Part shown: one piece after another, positions 17,140-26,161 of the stretch
Layout of the letters: each line of letters begins with the position of its first letter
Numbering within the stretch: the stretch's first letter is position 1
Program-made: the position numbers and the translations under genes
The notes under the pieces: generated by a model
What the model was told of the DNA's origin: nothing
Databases searched by the model: none
The model's input: the letters and a program-made list of their open reading frames with translations, nothing else
DNA from: JAWKWH01 sp963669415
Lineage (GTDB): Bacteria > Pseudomonadota > Alphaproteobacteria > Rhizobiales > Rhizobiaceae
DNA: 64,000 nucleotides
Assembly (NCBI GenBank): GCA_963669415.2
Contig: CAXXPS010000002.1
Coordinates: forward strand, 310,001 to 374,000
Reading direction: 5' to 3'

Positions 17140-17946
17140 ATGAACATCGAAATTGGAAAGCAGAACGACGTCACCATCGTCACGATTAACCGGCCGCAGG
17201 CACGCAATGCCGTCAATCCGCAAATGGCGCGGTCCCTGTTCGATGCATTCGTTGCATTCGGAAAGGATGACAGCCAGAAAGTCGCCATTCTGACCGGTGT
17301 GCCAGGCGCCTTCTGTGCCGGTTTCGACCTCAAACACGCCGCCGGTGGGGTCGACGAAAACTGGTTTGCAGAACACGACCTCAATGACAACTGGAAAGAT
17401 CCGGCTGAAAATCCGCGCGTCGGACCAATGGGGCCGACCAGGCTGCTGTTGCCCAAACCGGTGATCGCCGCGATTTCCGGACCGGCGGTTGCAGGTGGCA
17501 TGGAACTGGCGCTGTGGACGGACATCCGCATCATGGAGCGGTCCGCCTATATGGGTGTTTACTGCCGGCGATGGGGTGTGCCGCTTATCGATGGCGGCAC
17601 CGTTCGTCTGCCGCGCATCGCCGGTCATGGGCGGGCGATGGACATGGTTCTCACCGGACGCAAGGTTGAAGCTGAGGAATGTCTGGCTGCCGGACTTGCC
17701 AATCGCGTCTGTGACGATGGCACCGTGCTGGAAACTGCATTCGCCTACGCCGAGGAACTGACCCGGTTTCCGCAGGCCTGCATGCGTGCAGACCGGATGA
17801 GCGCTATACGGCAATGGTCGCTTGATCCCGCTGAAGCCTTGAAAAACGAATGGCTGAGCGCTGATACGTTTCGGGCTGAGGGAATGTCCGGAGCGGCGCG
17901 GTTTTCAGGGGGTAAAGGCCGTGGCGGCGATTTTGGCGAGATTTGA
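17140..17946 (+). CDS. Crotonase (enoyl-CoA hydratase/isomerase) family protein
   Basis: A 268-residue protein of the crotonase fold. The oxyanion-hole segments are GAFCAGFDLK and AVAGGMELALW, followed by GGTVRLPRIAG. In true enoyl-CoA hydratases two glutamates act; by alignment to the rat enzyme the first site falls in YMGVYCRRWG (no Glu) and the second in AMDMVLTG (Asp). Hydratase activity is thus doubtful, and another CoA-ester reaction is likely. AGGAG lies eight bases before the ATG. It is the middle gene of a LysE-crotonase-HAD operon, with three bases before the next GTG. Confidence 0.85.
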   Translation: MNIEIGKQNDVTIVTINRPQARNAVNPQMARSLFDAFVAFGKDDSQKVAILTGVPGAFCAGFDLKHAAGGVDENWFAEHDLNDNWKDPAENPRVGPMGPTRLLLPKPVIAAISGPAVAGGMELALWTDIRIMERSAYMGVYCRRWGVPLIDGGTVRLPRIAGHGRAMDMVLTGRKVEAEECLAAGLANRVCDDGTVLETAFAYAEELTRFPQACMRADRMSAIRQWSLDPAEALKNEWLSADTFRAEGMSGAARFSGGKGRGGDFGEI

Positions 17947-17949
17947 ACC

Positions 17950-18651
17950 GTGACCCTGCGGCTAACCACAATCGGTTTCGATGCAGACGATACGCTGTGG
18001 GAGAACATGCGTTTCTTCAACATGACGCAGGACAATTTTGCCAAGCTGTTGGGCGAATATGCCGAACCGGAGCATCTGCACGACCGGCTGCTGGAAGCCG
18101 AAAAACGCAATCTCGGTAAATATGGCTTCGGCATTAAAGGCTTTACGCTTTCGATGATTGAAACGGCAATTGAGGTGACCGACGGCCATGTGCCGGCTCG
18201 CGTGATCGGAGACATCCTGGAATCGGGCCGCGACATGCTGGAACATCCCGTCGAGACGTTGCCCAAAGCGCGCGAAACGCTCGCTACACTGGCAGGTGAT
18301 TTCACCATCGTGCTCATCACCAAGGGCGACCTGTATGACCAGGAGCGCAAACTGGCCCAGTCCGGTCTTGGCGATTTTTTTGACGCCGTCGAGATCGTCA
18401 GTGACAAAACTCAATCAACCTATGAGCAGCTGTTTAAACGCCATGGCCATGGATCGGAGCGTGCGATGATGGTCGGCAATTCGATGAAGTCGGATGTCGT
18501 TCCGGCGATTGAAGCAGGCAGTCATGGCGTTCATGTCCCGCATGACCTGACATGGGTGTTGGAGAAGGTATCGGCGCCGGAAACGTCCGATCGCTACCAC
18601 GAAATTGCAGATCTCGGTGAATTGCCGGCGCTTATAGAGCGCGTCTCTTAG
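17950..18651 (+). CDS. HAD-family hydrolase
   Basis: A 233-residue protein with the haloacid dehalogenase motifs. Motif I is GFDADDTLW, which gives both the nucleophile and the acid/base Asp. Motif II lies in IVLITKGD, motif III is the Lys near DFFDAVEIVSDK, and motif IV includes MVGNSMKSDVVPAIEAG. A helical cap sits between motifs I and II (about 20-100). Such proteins are mostly phosphatases on small metabolites. It starts with GTG three bases after the crotonase stop, so the two are co-transcribed. Its stop is nine bases from the stop of the converging membrane-protein gene. Confidence 0.88.
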   Translation: MTLRLTTIGFDADDTLWENMRFFNMTQDNFAKLLGEYAEPEHLHDRLLEAEKRNLGKYGFGIKGFTLSMIETAIEVTDGHVPARVIGDILESGRDMLEHPVETLPKARETLATLAGDFTIVLITKGDLYDQERKLAQSGLGDFFDAVEIVSDKTQSTYEQLFKRHGHGSERAMMVGNSMKSDVVPAIEAGSHGVHVPHDLTWVLEKVSAPETSDRYHEIADLGELPALIERVS

Positions 18652-18659
18652 GCCAGATC

Positions 18660-20627
18660 TCAAATCGGCATGATGAAAACCTTGATGAAACGCCAGAGCT
18701 GGCCAAATGTGCCAAACGCCTCGCTCTTGGAATTGATGATGATCTGATCGGCCGGGCGCTTGCGGATCGAGACTTCGCTTGTGTAGGTGTCGAGCACCGT
18801 CAAATTAGCCAGGATCTCAAATCGCGCCTGCCGGTGCCAGGCAACAAGCCGACTGGCGGCAACGGGCAGCCCGGCGTGCCGGGTCTTGCCGACAATGGCA
18901 TCACCGCCCGTCATCAGCACGAGCTTGCCCGGACCTGTGGCGCAGCTATAGAAAATCTTGCCGAGCAACAATGTCGACAGCTTGAGACTGAAGACCGTTT
19001 TCAGCTTCACGGTATCGGTCATGGCAACAAAATAGGCGTAGTCGAAGATCACTTCCTCGCCCTGCTTCAACGTCCATTCGACAAATTGGTTGTCTCGGCC
19101 AGTGGTGAAAATTGCGCCTGTGCTTTGCGGCTCACCCATCACCATCCGGTTCATCAGATAGACGCTGTTCGACAACCGCGAGAAAACCGCCGAGCGCCAC
19201 TGCGGAAAGGCCTTCTGTTGTTCCGGACCGCTCCAGTCGATCTGGTTGCGATTATACCAGGTGGCCTTTCGCGAGGCGGGAACCGAATATTTGTGCGGCA
19301 CTTTCGGAACCCGGATGGTGCCCTTGGCCATTCGCCTTGAGTGTTCGCTGACAGAAACGAACAGTTCGTTTTCACGCTTGAAAATGACGCGCGCCAGAAC
19401 AATGAAAAAGCTTTTGAAAACAGCAAAGATAAGCAGGAAATTCAGGAACAGATTCAACAGGCCAGCCATGCGGAATGCATTCAGAATCAGCGTCTTTACC
19501 ACCACCCGCGTGGTGGACACGGTGCCGTTCAGTTGGTTCCTCATCTCGGTGAGTTTCTCATCGGTGGTCTTGCTGGCGTCGCCTGCAAGATCCGCGGCAA
19601 GCGATTTCAGTTTCGCGCGTTGACGACGCTTGAACAGCTCAAATCCTTCGTTGACGAGTCCCAGAATGCCACGGCACAGCGGTGAGGTTATTCCCTCGCA
19701 CGAGTCGGGATCAACGAACTGGCTTGGTACCGATTTGTCATACTGCGTTGCCACATCTTCAGGGAACGACGTCTTCAGCTTGCCGGACTTTGTCTTCATG
19801 GAATCAATGGCGGCATTGATTTCGTTCTCGGTGCGGATGAAGTGGCGGTCGACCGTGTAATTGAGATCGAGCCAGAAATCGCGCTCATAAAACTGGGTTC
19901 CATCACTTTCCGGCAGCGGACGCTGGACAACGATTTTGGAATCATACAGCGCATCTTCAATCGCCGCTTCGGTGTAGATGTGAATAGCCAGCCCGATGCT
20001 CAGCGGTATCAACATGAAAGACCAGTAGTAGCAGGCGGTAACAAACAGCCTGGCGAATTTTGCCCAGCCGAGTGTGGTCAGGATTTCCAGATTCTGGACA
20101 ATGAACTCGATGACGATTTTGAGCATGACTGTCCAGAACAAGAATTCCAGGATCTGGAAGGCCGCGAATACCGGTTCGAACCATGCATATAAAACCAGCA
20201 ACCCGATGAAGACGGCGAAGTACCATTGCCGCATCGATGCGATGGTCAGCCAGCACACATAAGACAGGAAACAGACAAAACTGTAGGCGGCGAGAAGGTG
20301 GAATTCGTAGTCTGCCAGTTCTGCGCGGCCCAGCAGCCAGTAAATCGCGATTGGCAGCAAGGTTACAATCCGGGCATAGCTACGCCGCCTAATGCAATAT
20401 GCCAGCATGTAGGCGAATACAGCGATTGACAAATACGGGAAAGGATCGGTCACCACCGGTGGCACATTGCCGGCGATGAAGTATTGGAAATACCAATATG
20501 GCGGATAAAGCGTATTGGCAGCCAGACCGGGCGCAATCGCAATCAATGCACAAAGCCAAAAAGCCTGATCATAGGGATCGGGCAATTTTTTGCCAATCCA
20601 TTCAAAGAGTTGCGATTGGAGCTTCAT
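18660..20627 (-). CDS. Multi-spanning membrane protein with C-terminal AIM24-like domain
   Basis: A 655-residue protein. About seven hydrophobic segments fill residues 20-230 (for example FYLSIAV-like FPYLSIAVFAYMLAYCI). A soluble, charged region of about 150 residues follows, then one or two further segments (LLNLFLNFLLIFAVFKSFF). The C-terminal 200 residues (about 445-655) match the AIM24 pattern: GEEVIFDYAYFVAMTDTVKL, then LGKIFYSCATGPGKLVLM, then SRLVAWHRQARF. AIM24 proteins are beta-rich with unknown biochemical function. I recognise no family for the N-terminal part. AGGA precedes the ATG at 20627 by about nine bases. The gene stands alone between divergent and convergent neighbours. 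Confidence 0.65.
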   Translation of the reverse strand: MKLQSQLFEWIGKKLPDPYDQAFWLCALIAIAPGLAANTLYPPYWYFQYFIAGNVPPVVTDPFPYLSIAVFAYMLAYCIRRRSYARIVTLLPIAIYWLLGRAELADYEFHLLAAYSFVCFLSYVCWLTIASMRQWYFAVFIGLLVLYAWFEPVFAAFQILEFLFWTVMLKIVIEFIVQNLEILTTLGWAKFARLFVTACYYWSFMLIPLSIGLAIHIYTEAAIEDALYDSKIVVQRPLPESDGTQFYERDFWLDLNYTVDRHFIRTENEINAAIDSMKTKSGKLKTSFPEDVATQYDKSVPSQFVDPDSCEGITSPLCRGILGLVNEGFELFKRRQRAKLKSLAADLAGDASKTTDEKLTEMRNQLNGTVSTTRVVVKTLILNAFRMAGLLNLFLNFLLIFAVFKSFFIVLARVIFKRENELFVSVSEHSRRMAKGTIRVPKVPHKYSVPASRKATWYNRNQIDWSGPEQQKAFPQWRSAVFSRLSNSVYLMNRMVMGEPQSTGAIFTTGRDNQFVEWTLKQGEEVIFDYAYFVAMTDTVKLKTVFSLKLSTLLLGKIFYSCATGPGKLVLMTGGDAIVGKTRHAGLPVAASRLVAWHRQARFEILANLTVLDTYTSEVSIRKRPADQIIINSKSEAFGTFGQLWRFIKVFIMPI

Positions 20628-20793
20628 TAAGGAGTCCTTTCGACAACTTTCCCATGAATTGCCGCCATGATTATGTACCAATTATCACAGTGACCGAATT
20701 TCCGGTATTGGCGGGCTTGATCAAACGGGAAATTTCAACATCATGCGCAATCCGCAAACCGGCATGCGCACAAATCATTTTGAGGGATAGTTC

Positions 20794-21837
20794 ATGAAGA
20801 AACGACCGCTTGGCCGCACCGGCATCGATGTGTCCGAAATTTGCCTCGGCACAATGACCTGGGGGACGCAGAACACTGAAGCCGAGGGCCATGAGCAGAT
20901 GGACTATGCGGTCGAACAGGGGGTGAATTTCTTCGATACGGCGGAGATGTATCCGACAACGCCACTTTCGAAGGAAACCGTCGGCCGCACCGAAGAGATC
21001 ATCGGCACCTGGTTTGAAATATCGGGAAAAAGGGATGCGGTGATATTGGCAACCAAAATCTCCGGCGCAGGATCATCTTTGGTACGCGATGGCGCGCCGA
21101 TATCGTCGAACACCATGACTGAAGCGGTGGAAGGCAGCCTCAGGCGACTGCGCACTGACTACATCGACCTTTACCAATTGCACTGGCCCAATCGCGGTTC
21201 CTATCATTTCCGCAAATCGTGGAAATTCGATCCTACCGGACAAAATACGCGCGAGACCTGCGACCATATTCACGATGTGTTGGAGGGTGCGCAGCGACTG
21301 ATCGAGGCCGGCAAGATCAGGGCCATCGGGTTGTCCAATGAAAGCGCCTGGGGAACGGCGCGGTTTCTTCGAACCGCCGAACAGAGTGGTTTGCCACGCG
21401 TTGCCTCCATCCAGAATGAATATTCGTTGCTGAACAGAATTTTCGATCTCGATCTCGCGGAACTTTCTCACCACGAGGATGTCGGCCTGATGGCGTTTTC
21501 GCCGCTGGCAGCCGGTATGTTGTCGGGAAAATATGCTGACGGGAAAATCCCGGCCGGTTCGCGCCGGTCGATGCAGGACACATTGAACGGACGCTGGAAC
21601 GAACACTCAGTCGTGGCGCTGGACAAATATCTGGCGACAGCAAACAAACATGGCCTCGATCCTGCCCAGATGGCGCTTGCCTGGACGCTGACACGCCCGT
21701 TCATGACTGCGACGATCATCGGTGCGACGTCCATGGATCACCTGAAAACCAATATCGGCGCGGCGGAACTGACACTGCCGGACGAGGTGATGGATGACAT
21801 TCAGGCCATCTACCGCGCGCATCCGTTGACAATGTGA
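20794..21837 (+). CDS. Aldo/keto reductase (Tas-like)
   Basis: A 347-residue NADPH-dependent oxidoreductase with the (beta/alpha)8 fold. The catalytic tetrad is visible as Asp and Tyr in FFDTAEMY, Lys in ILATKI and His in LYQLHW. The insertion ANRGSYHF-like NRGSYHFRKSWKFD after the catalytic His marks the Tas/YakC branch. GAGGGA precedes the ATG. The carbonyl substrate is unknown. Its stop abuts the stop of the next, convergent gene without a gap. Confidence 0.9.
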   Translation: MKKRPLGRTGIDVSEICLGTMTWGTQNTEAEGHEQMDYAVEQGVNFFDTAEMYPTTPLSKETVGRTEEIIGTWFEISGKRDAVILATKISGAGSSLVRDGAPISSNTMTEAVEGSLRRLRTDYIDLYQLHWPNRGSYHFRKSWKFDPTGQNTRETCDHIHDVLEGAQRLIEAGKIRAIGLSNESAWGTARFLRTAEQSGLPRVASIQNEYSLLNRIFDLDLAELSHHEDVGLMAFSPLAAGMLSGKYADGKIPAGSRRSMQDTLNGRWNEHSVVALDKYLATANKHGLDPAQMALAWTLTRPFMTATIIGATSMDHLKTNIGAAELTLPDEVMDDIQAIYRAHPLTM

Positions 21838-22446
21838 TCATTCGCCGGAATCGCTCTCTCCCCTCCCCCACTTGGGCGGCTCAGGCGTGTTTTTCTTGCC
21901 CCGGCCGACGGTGGAGATGACAAAGCCGATGATGCCGGCAGCGAGCAGTACATAGCCGAGCAGTTGGCCACGCGGGTCCCATTCAATGGCGGACGCCATC
22001 AGGATCAGTTCGATACGGTCCGGTTTCAATGCTGCTTCAGCCGTTTGCTGAAAGGAGAAGCGGTAGGTCTCGACTCCCGCCGGATGAATGACCCCGCCAG
22101 TGGCGCGGTAGACGTAACTGCCGGACTGGACGCTGTCCTCCCCCGGTGTTGAATGTACAAATTCCAGTTTTTTGGCGAGCACTTCATTGCCGCCGCGCTC
22201 CACGCTCATCGACAGGGAGGCAGAGGCCATTACCGCGTTTATTTGAGTGCTGGAACGATAGTCGACGAGGATGCGAACCGGATCTTCCTCGTCGCTCAGT
22301 TCAACGTCGACGGATCTGAAACCTCCATCTTTGGAGAACACTTCATGTGTTCCAATGGAGTAGCCGCCAAAATTCTGCACGACAAAAGGATAGCCGACGG
22401 ATAGAGCCAGCCCGATGATCCCGACTAAAACGAATAACTTGCGCAA
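21838..22446 (-). CDS. Hypothetical protein with two membrane anchors
   Basis: A 202-residue protein. Residues 5-25 are hydrophobic (LFVLVGIIGLALSVGYPFVV) and form a signal anchor. The middle 130 residues are predicted extracytoplasmic and beta-rich (VDVELSDEEDPVRILVDYRS). A second hydrophobic segment lies near 165-185 (LGYVLLAAGIIGFVIS). The tail is polar (KKNTPEPPKWGRG). I recognise no family and propose no function. It is tail to tail with the aldo/keto reductase and about 30 bases beyond the GST-like gene that lies upstream on the same strand. Confidence 0.7.
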   Translation of the reverse strand: MRKLFVLVGIIGLALSVGYPFVVQNFGGYSIGTHEVFSKDGGFRSVDVELSDEEDPVRILVDYRSSTQINAVMASASLSMSVERGGNEVLAKKLEFVHSTPGEDSVQSGSYVYRATGGVIHPAGVETYRFSFQQTAEAALKPDRIELILMASAIEWDPRGQLLGYVLLAAGIIGFVISTVGRGKKNTPEPPKWGRGESDSGE

Positions 22447-22478
22447 CCGTCCCCTCCGCGAGGCAAACTACTTGGCCT

Positions 22479-23246
22479 TCACAGCGACAATGGCAACTCC
22501 AAATGCTGCTTATAAATCATGTCGCGATGCTGCAGCAGAATTGGATCAAGTGCCGATTTGGTTTGCTCATCCAGCGTGTTGAAGATGTCGCGTTGTGTCT
22601 CGTCCGGGCTGTGCTCGGGCGGTAGCGGCAAAAACAGGCCCATGAAGGCCGCGCAATAAATATCGGCTGCCGTTAGTTCTCCGCCAACAAGATATTGGCT
22701 TCCTGAAGCGCCCTGCGCCTTGAGCCGATCAGCCAACATGGTGAGCAGGCTGGTCACACGATCTGTGTAGGTCGGTGCTTCTTCCGCGCGATAACCGTAT
22801 TTGCGCGCAAGATACTGGGCGACCCGCTCGGAAAATCCGCCTGCCCCCTTCAACCCGGCATCAACCAGTTGCAGCCGGCGGGTCCAACCGAGACCACCTT
22901 CGGCATGTATTTCGTGGCTGAGCCCGACTACCAGCGCACGATCGGCCGCATCTTTCGGCAATAACGGCGGAGATGGTGCAAGGCGCTCGGCCAGCAAGAG
23001 AATTTCCGCCGAGCTCGTTCGCGGCCGTTCGTCATTGTAAAAAGCGACCGGGCCGGCGCGTTGACCGGCCCAGTTCTTCAGCGCCTCACTTTTGTAATCC
23101 AACCGAACGGCCAGCCAGTCGATGTTCTTGACATGAAAAATGCCTTTCGCAGCCTCGCCCCACGGGCTGGCCGTGCCGCCAACAACGACCATGCGCAGCC
23201 CATCGGCCTCTATCGCTTCTTCTACTGATACGTAATTGACTGGCAT
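22479..23246 (-). CDS. Glutathione S-transferase-like protein
   Basis: A 255-residue protein. The N-terminal thioredoxin-like half includes GGTASPWGEAAKGIFHVKN and ends with a cis-Pro-type GPVAFYNDERPRTSSAEIL, in which a Ser after the Pro-containing strand would hold the glutathione gamma-glutamyl group. The C-terminal half is helical, with SQYLVGGELTAADIYCAAF, the usual GST capping motif. The substrate is unknown. The gene lies 29 bases downstream of the methyltransferase gene on the same strand and is likely part of a pepA-holC-methyltransferase-GST transcript. Confidence 0.78.
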   Translation of the reverse strand: MPVNYVSVEEAIEADGLRMVVVGGTASPWGEAAKGIFHVKNIDWLAVRLDYKSEALKNWAGQRAGPVAFYNDERPRTSSAEILLLAERLAPSPPLLPKDAADRALVVGLSHEIHAEGGLGWTRRLQLVDAGLKGAGGFSERVAQYLARKYGYRAEEAPTYTDRVTSLLTMLADRLKAQGASGSQYLVGGELTAADIYCAAFMGLFLPLPPEHSPDETQRDIFNTLDEQTKSALDPILLQHRDMIYKQHLELPLSL

Positions 23247-23275
23247 TGTTGCTCCTTTGCAGTGGCCAAGTAGTC

Positions 23276-23980
23276 TCAGGACTTTTTCCAGACCGAGAAA
23301 ACATGTGCAATACGGCGATCCGGCCTCACCACATCAAACAGGTTCTGTTCAACGCAAATCAAGCCCAATTCCTCAAACACCCCATATTCCGACGGCATCA
23401 ACGGCCATGGCGGTCCATCATGCTCTGTCCCTTCTTCGCGCACCCGCGCATAGACCAGCAGCGTTCCGCCCGGCTTGACCAGGTCGGCAATTGCCTCACT
23501 GAAACGCCGGTGAAGCGGCGGCGGCACGGACTGGATAGTGTAGACCTCGTTGACAATATCGAAACCGGATTTCCATTCATCGGGCAACTCGAGCAGATTT
23601 GCGGTTCGGTAATCCACGTTTGAGCCCGGAAACCGCCTCATCGCCCAGGTGATGGCCTTCTCGGACAGGTCAAACGCAGATGTCCGGTATCCGGCCATCG
23701 ACAGCGCTTCGGCGTGATCGCCCAGTCCGCAGGCTATATCGATGGCGGTACGCCCTGCGCCAGGATGGTCGGCCAGCCAAGTGGCAACTTCGGCCTTGGG
23801 GGCCAGATCCGCCCAGGGCACGGCAGCGGCATCTCCTCCCGCCATATCATAGACGGTTTCAAAAAATCCGGTTCTGTCGGGATTGTCAGCCGGCAACTGC
23901 CGGTCAAGCGAATTTATACGCTGCTTCAGCGCCTCGCGGCGCGCAGCAAACTCCCCGGGATCATCCCCATCACCGGTCAC
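23276..23980 (-). CDS. Class I SAM-dependent methyltransferase
   Basis: A 234-residue protein with the SAM-binding motif I AIDIACGLGDHAEAL, motif II in FDLSEKAI and a post-motif containing DIVNEVYTIQSVP. The fold is the Rossmann type common to small-molecule methyltransferases. The substrate is not predictable. Its start overlaps the end of holC by four bases, which indicates co-translation. It may belong to the pepA-holC unit by position only. Confidence 0.85.
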   Translation of the reverse strand: MTGDGDDPGEFAARREALKQRINSLDRQLPADNPDRTGFFETVYDMAGGDAAAVPWADLAPKAEVATWLADHPGAGRTAIDIACGLGDHAEALSMAGYRTSAFDLSEKAITWAMRRFPGSNVDYRTANLLELPDEWKSGFDIVNEVYTIQSVPPPLHRRFSEAIADLVKPGGTLLVYARVREEGTEHDGPPWPLMPSEYGVFEELGLICVEQNLFDVVRPDRRIAHVFSVWKKS

Positions 23981-24426
23981 GCCTTGCGCTCCCAGCGCCC
24001 CTCTGGCGTCTGTTGCCAGTAGGTGACTTCGTGACCATTGTCCTTCGCATTCTTCCAGTGGCCCCGAGCGGTCTCCAACTGTAATTGGTCATGACCGTCG
24101 AACATGAAAACGGCTCGATCGTACCCGTCCAGTGATGGCGGCTCGGCGTTGTCAACCACAAACCGGACATGTGCGCCATTGGAGTTGCCACCTCCTGTGG
24201 TCAGCAATACAGGCTGCCGATCGGAAAACTTTTCCTGATCCGTGCCGTGACCAATGAAACTTTGTTCATTGAACACCCACAGATGTGTATCAAGCGCGTC
24301 GCGGCGTTCTTCGCTGCCGGTCTGCACGACAGCGCGCCAGCCGCGCTGCAGGCTCTTTTCCAGCAGCGGCGGCAGTGCCGCTTCCAGCGTCGATTCTGTC
24401 AGGTGATAAAAAAGGACTTCGGTCAC
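23977..24426 (-). CDS. holC: DNA polymerase III chi subunit
   Basis: A 149-residue protein that matches HolC. It opens with EVLFYHLTESTLEAALPPLL, has the conserved DTHLWVFNEQSFIGHG segment and ends in GHEVTYWQQTPEGRWERKA, in which the Trp is typical. Chi joins single-strand-binding protein to the clamp loader. Placement directly after pepA is the standard gene order in alphaproteobacteria and many other groups. It begins one base after the pepA stop, so translation is probably coupled. Confidence 0.9.
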   Translation of the reverse strand: MTEVLFYHLTESTLEAALPPLLEKSLQRGWRAVVQTGSEERRDALDTHLWVFNEQSFIGHGTDQEKFSDRQPVLLTTGGGNSNGAHVRFVVDNAEPPSLDGYDRAVFMFDGHDQLQLETARGHWKNAKDNGHEVTYWQQTPEGRWERKA

Positions 24427-24427
24427 A

Positions 24428-25909
24428 TCACCGCTCGTAATTGTCCTTTACCAACCGGTCGAGCAGGCGCACGCCGTATCCGGAACCCCACGATCTGTTG
24501 ATCTCGGACGCTGTCGATCCCATCGCGGTCCCGGCAACGTCAATATGCGCCCAAGGTGTGTCGTCGACAAATCGCTGCAAGAACTGGGCTGCAGTGATTG
24601 CACCTCCATAGCGCCCGCCAATGTTTTTCATGTCGGCATTTTTAGAGTCGATCAGTTTGTCATACGCTTCGCCGAGCGGCATCCGCCAGACCGTTTCAGC
24701 CGTCGCCTTTCCGGCTTCGCTTATCTGCCCGGCCAATGCATCGTCGTTGGAGAAGAGGCCGGCATGAACCTTGCCGAGCGCAACCATGATGGCGCCGGTA
24801 AGCGTTGCCAGATTGACCATGATCTGTGGCTTGAACTTCTCCTTGCAGTACCACAATGCATCACACAGGACCAAACGGCCCTCGGCATCCGTGTTCAAAA
24901 CCTCAATTGTCTGCCCGGACATCGATGTCACTATGTCGCCCGGCCGTTGCGCGTTTCCGTCAGGCATGTTTTCGACCAAACCGATAATTCCGACAACATT
25001 GGCTTTGGCTTTTCTGCCTGCGATTGCGTGCATTGCGCCAATCACGGCCGCCGCTCCGCCCATATCGCCTTTCATGTCTTCCATTCCGCCGGCGGGCTTC
25101 ATGGAAATACCGCCGGTGTCGAAGACCACCCCCTTGCCGATCAACGCAACGGGTTTGTCTTTGGCACGTCCGCCATTCCATTGCATGACTGCAAGCCGCG
25201 GAGGTCGGACAGAGCCTTGCGCGACCCCAAGCAGGGCGCCCATGCCGAGCTTTTTCATTTCGCGTTCGGTCAACACATCGACCTTGACGCCAAGCTTGCC
25301 GAGGTTCTTGGCGTGAGCAGCAAACTCGACCGGACCCAGAATGTTGGCAGGTTCGTTGACCAAATCGCGGGCGAGTGTGACGCCACCGGCAATCGCCTCA
25401 GCTTCCGTGTAAAGGCGTTTTGCGGTTGTCGCCGCAGAAGTGACGATGGTGAACTTCACCGTCTTTTGCCGCTTGTCATCGTCGGATTTCTTGGTCTTGT
25501 AAGCGTCGAATTTGTAGGCGCGCAATAATATTCCCAAAGCGAGATTTGCTGCTTCCTCGGCTGAAGGCTTCGCATCCTTCCGGTCAAGCCAAACTGTTAC
25601 TTTCGAGGCGTTTTTGACCGCTCCGCAAACCTTTCCGCCAAGTGAGACCCAGAATTGCTCGTCCAGCGCATCTTCTTCCCCGATACCGACGCCGAGAATG
25701 CGGTCTGCCGATGAGCCATGCGGCGCCAATATATCGACCGTTGACAACCTCTTCCCCGTAAATCCCGCCAGTTTGGCGGCGCGCGACAGCACATCCTCAG
25801 GGTCGGCATTGCCGACGCCTGAAGAGCGGGTGCCGCTGGAGGTACTGAGCACAACGGCCAGGCCGGAGGGCTGTTTCGTCGATCGCGAGAAGGTGATGTC
25901 GATTTTCAT
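24428..25909 (-). CDS. pepA: Leucyl aminopeptidase (M17 family)
   Basis: A 493-residue enzyme with the M17 metal-binding signature NTDAEGRL and the catalytic Lys/Asp segment GKGVVFDTGGISMKP. The C-terminal catalytic domain (about 180-485) is well kept, and the N-terminal domain is variable, as usual. It is a hexameric, Mn/Zn-dependent cytoplasmic peptidase that removes N-terminal residues; in E. coli the homologue also binds DNA. It is the first gene of a minus-strand unit with holC and diverges from lptF, from which about 250 bases separate it. Confidence 0.95.
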   Translation of the reverse strand: MKIDITFSRSTKQPSGLAVVLSTSSGTRSSGVGNADPEDVLSRAAKLAGFTGKRLSTVDILAPHGSSADRILGVGIGEEDALDEQFWVSLGGKVCGAVKNASKVTVWLDRKDAKPSAEEAANLALGILLRAYKFDAYKTKKSDDDKRQKTVKFTIVTSAATTAKRLYTEAEAIAGGVTLARDLVNEPANILGPVEFAAHAKNLGKLGVKVDVLTEREMKKLGMGALLGVAQGSVRPPRLAVMQWNGGRAKDKPVALIGKGVVFDTGGISMKPAGGMEDMKGDMGGAAAVIGAMHAIAGRKAKANVVGIIGLVENMPDGNAQRPGDIVTSMSGQTIEVLNTDAEGRLVLCDALWYCKEKFKPQIMVNLATLTGAIMVALGKVHAGLFSNDDALAGQISEAGKATAETVWRMPLGEAYDKLIDSKNADMKNIGGRYGGAITAAQFLQRFVDDTPWAHIDVAGTAMGSTASEINRSWGSGYGVRLLDRLVKDNYER

Positions 25910-26161
25910 GAACGGTGTTGCTCCAACGGGATTGTCAATTATCGTTAACGGCCAGAAGTCATGCAGCCTGCGGGATTGCCGAAGTGTTAAATTACGGGCT
26001 TACAAAATTTACCGCCCCTGCCATTGAACAGAAGCGATCAATAAAGCATTAACCTCGTTTGTTCGCCCATTTTTAGCCAATCTGGCATTTCATGGAAACA
26101 GGGAAAGGCGCCGCGCGGAAAAGGGATACAATTCTTTGATCCGCAAGTCTGGGACACCCCT

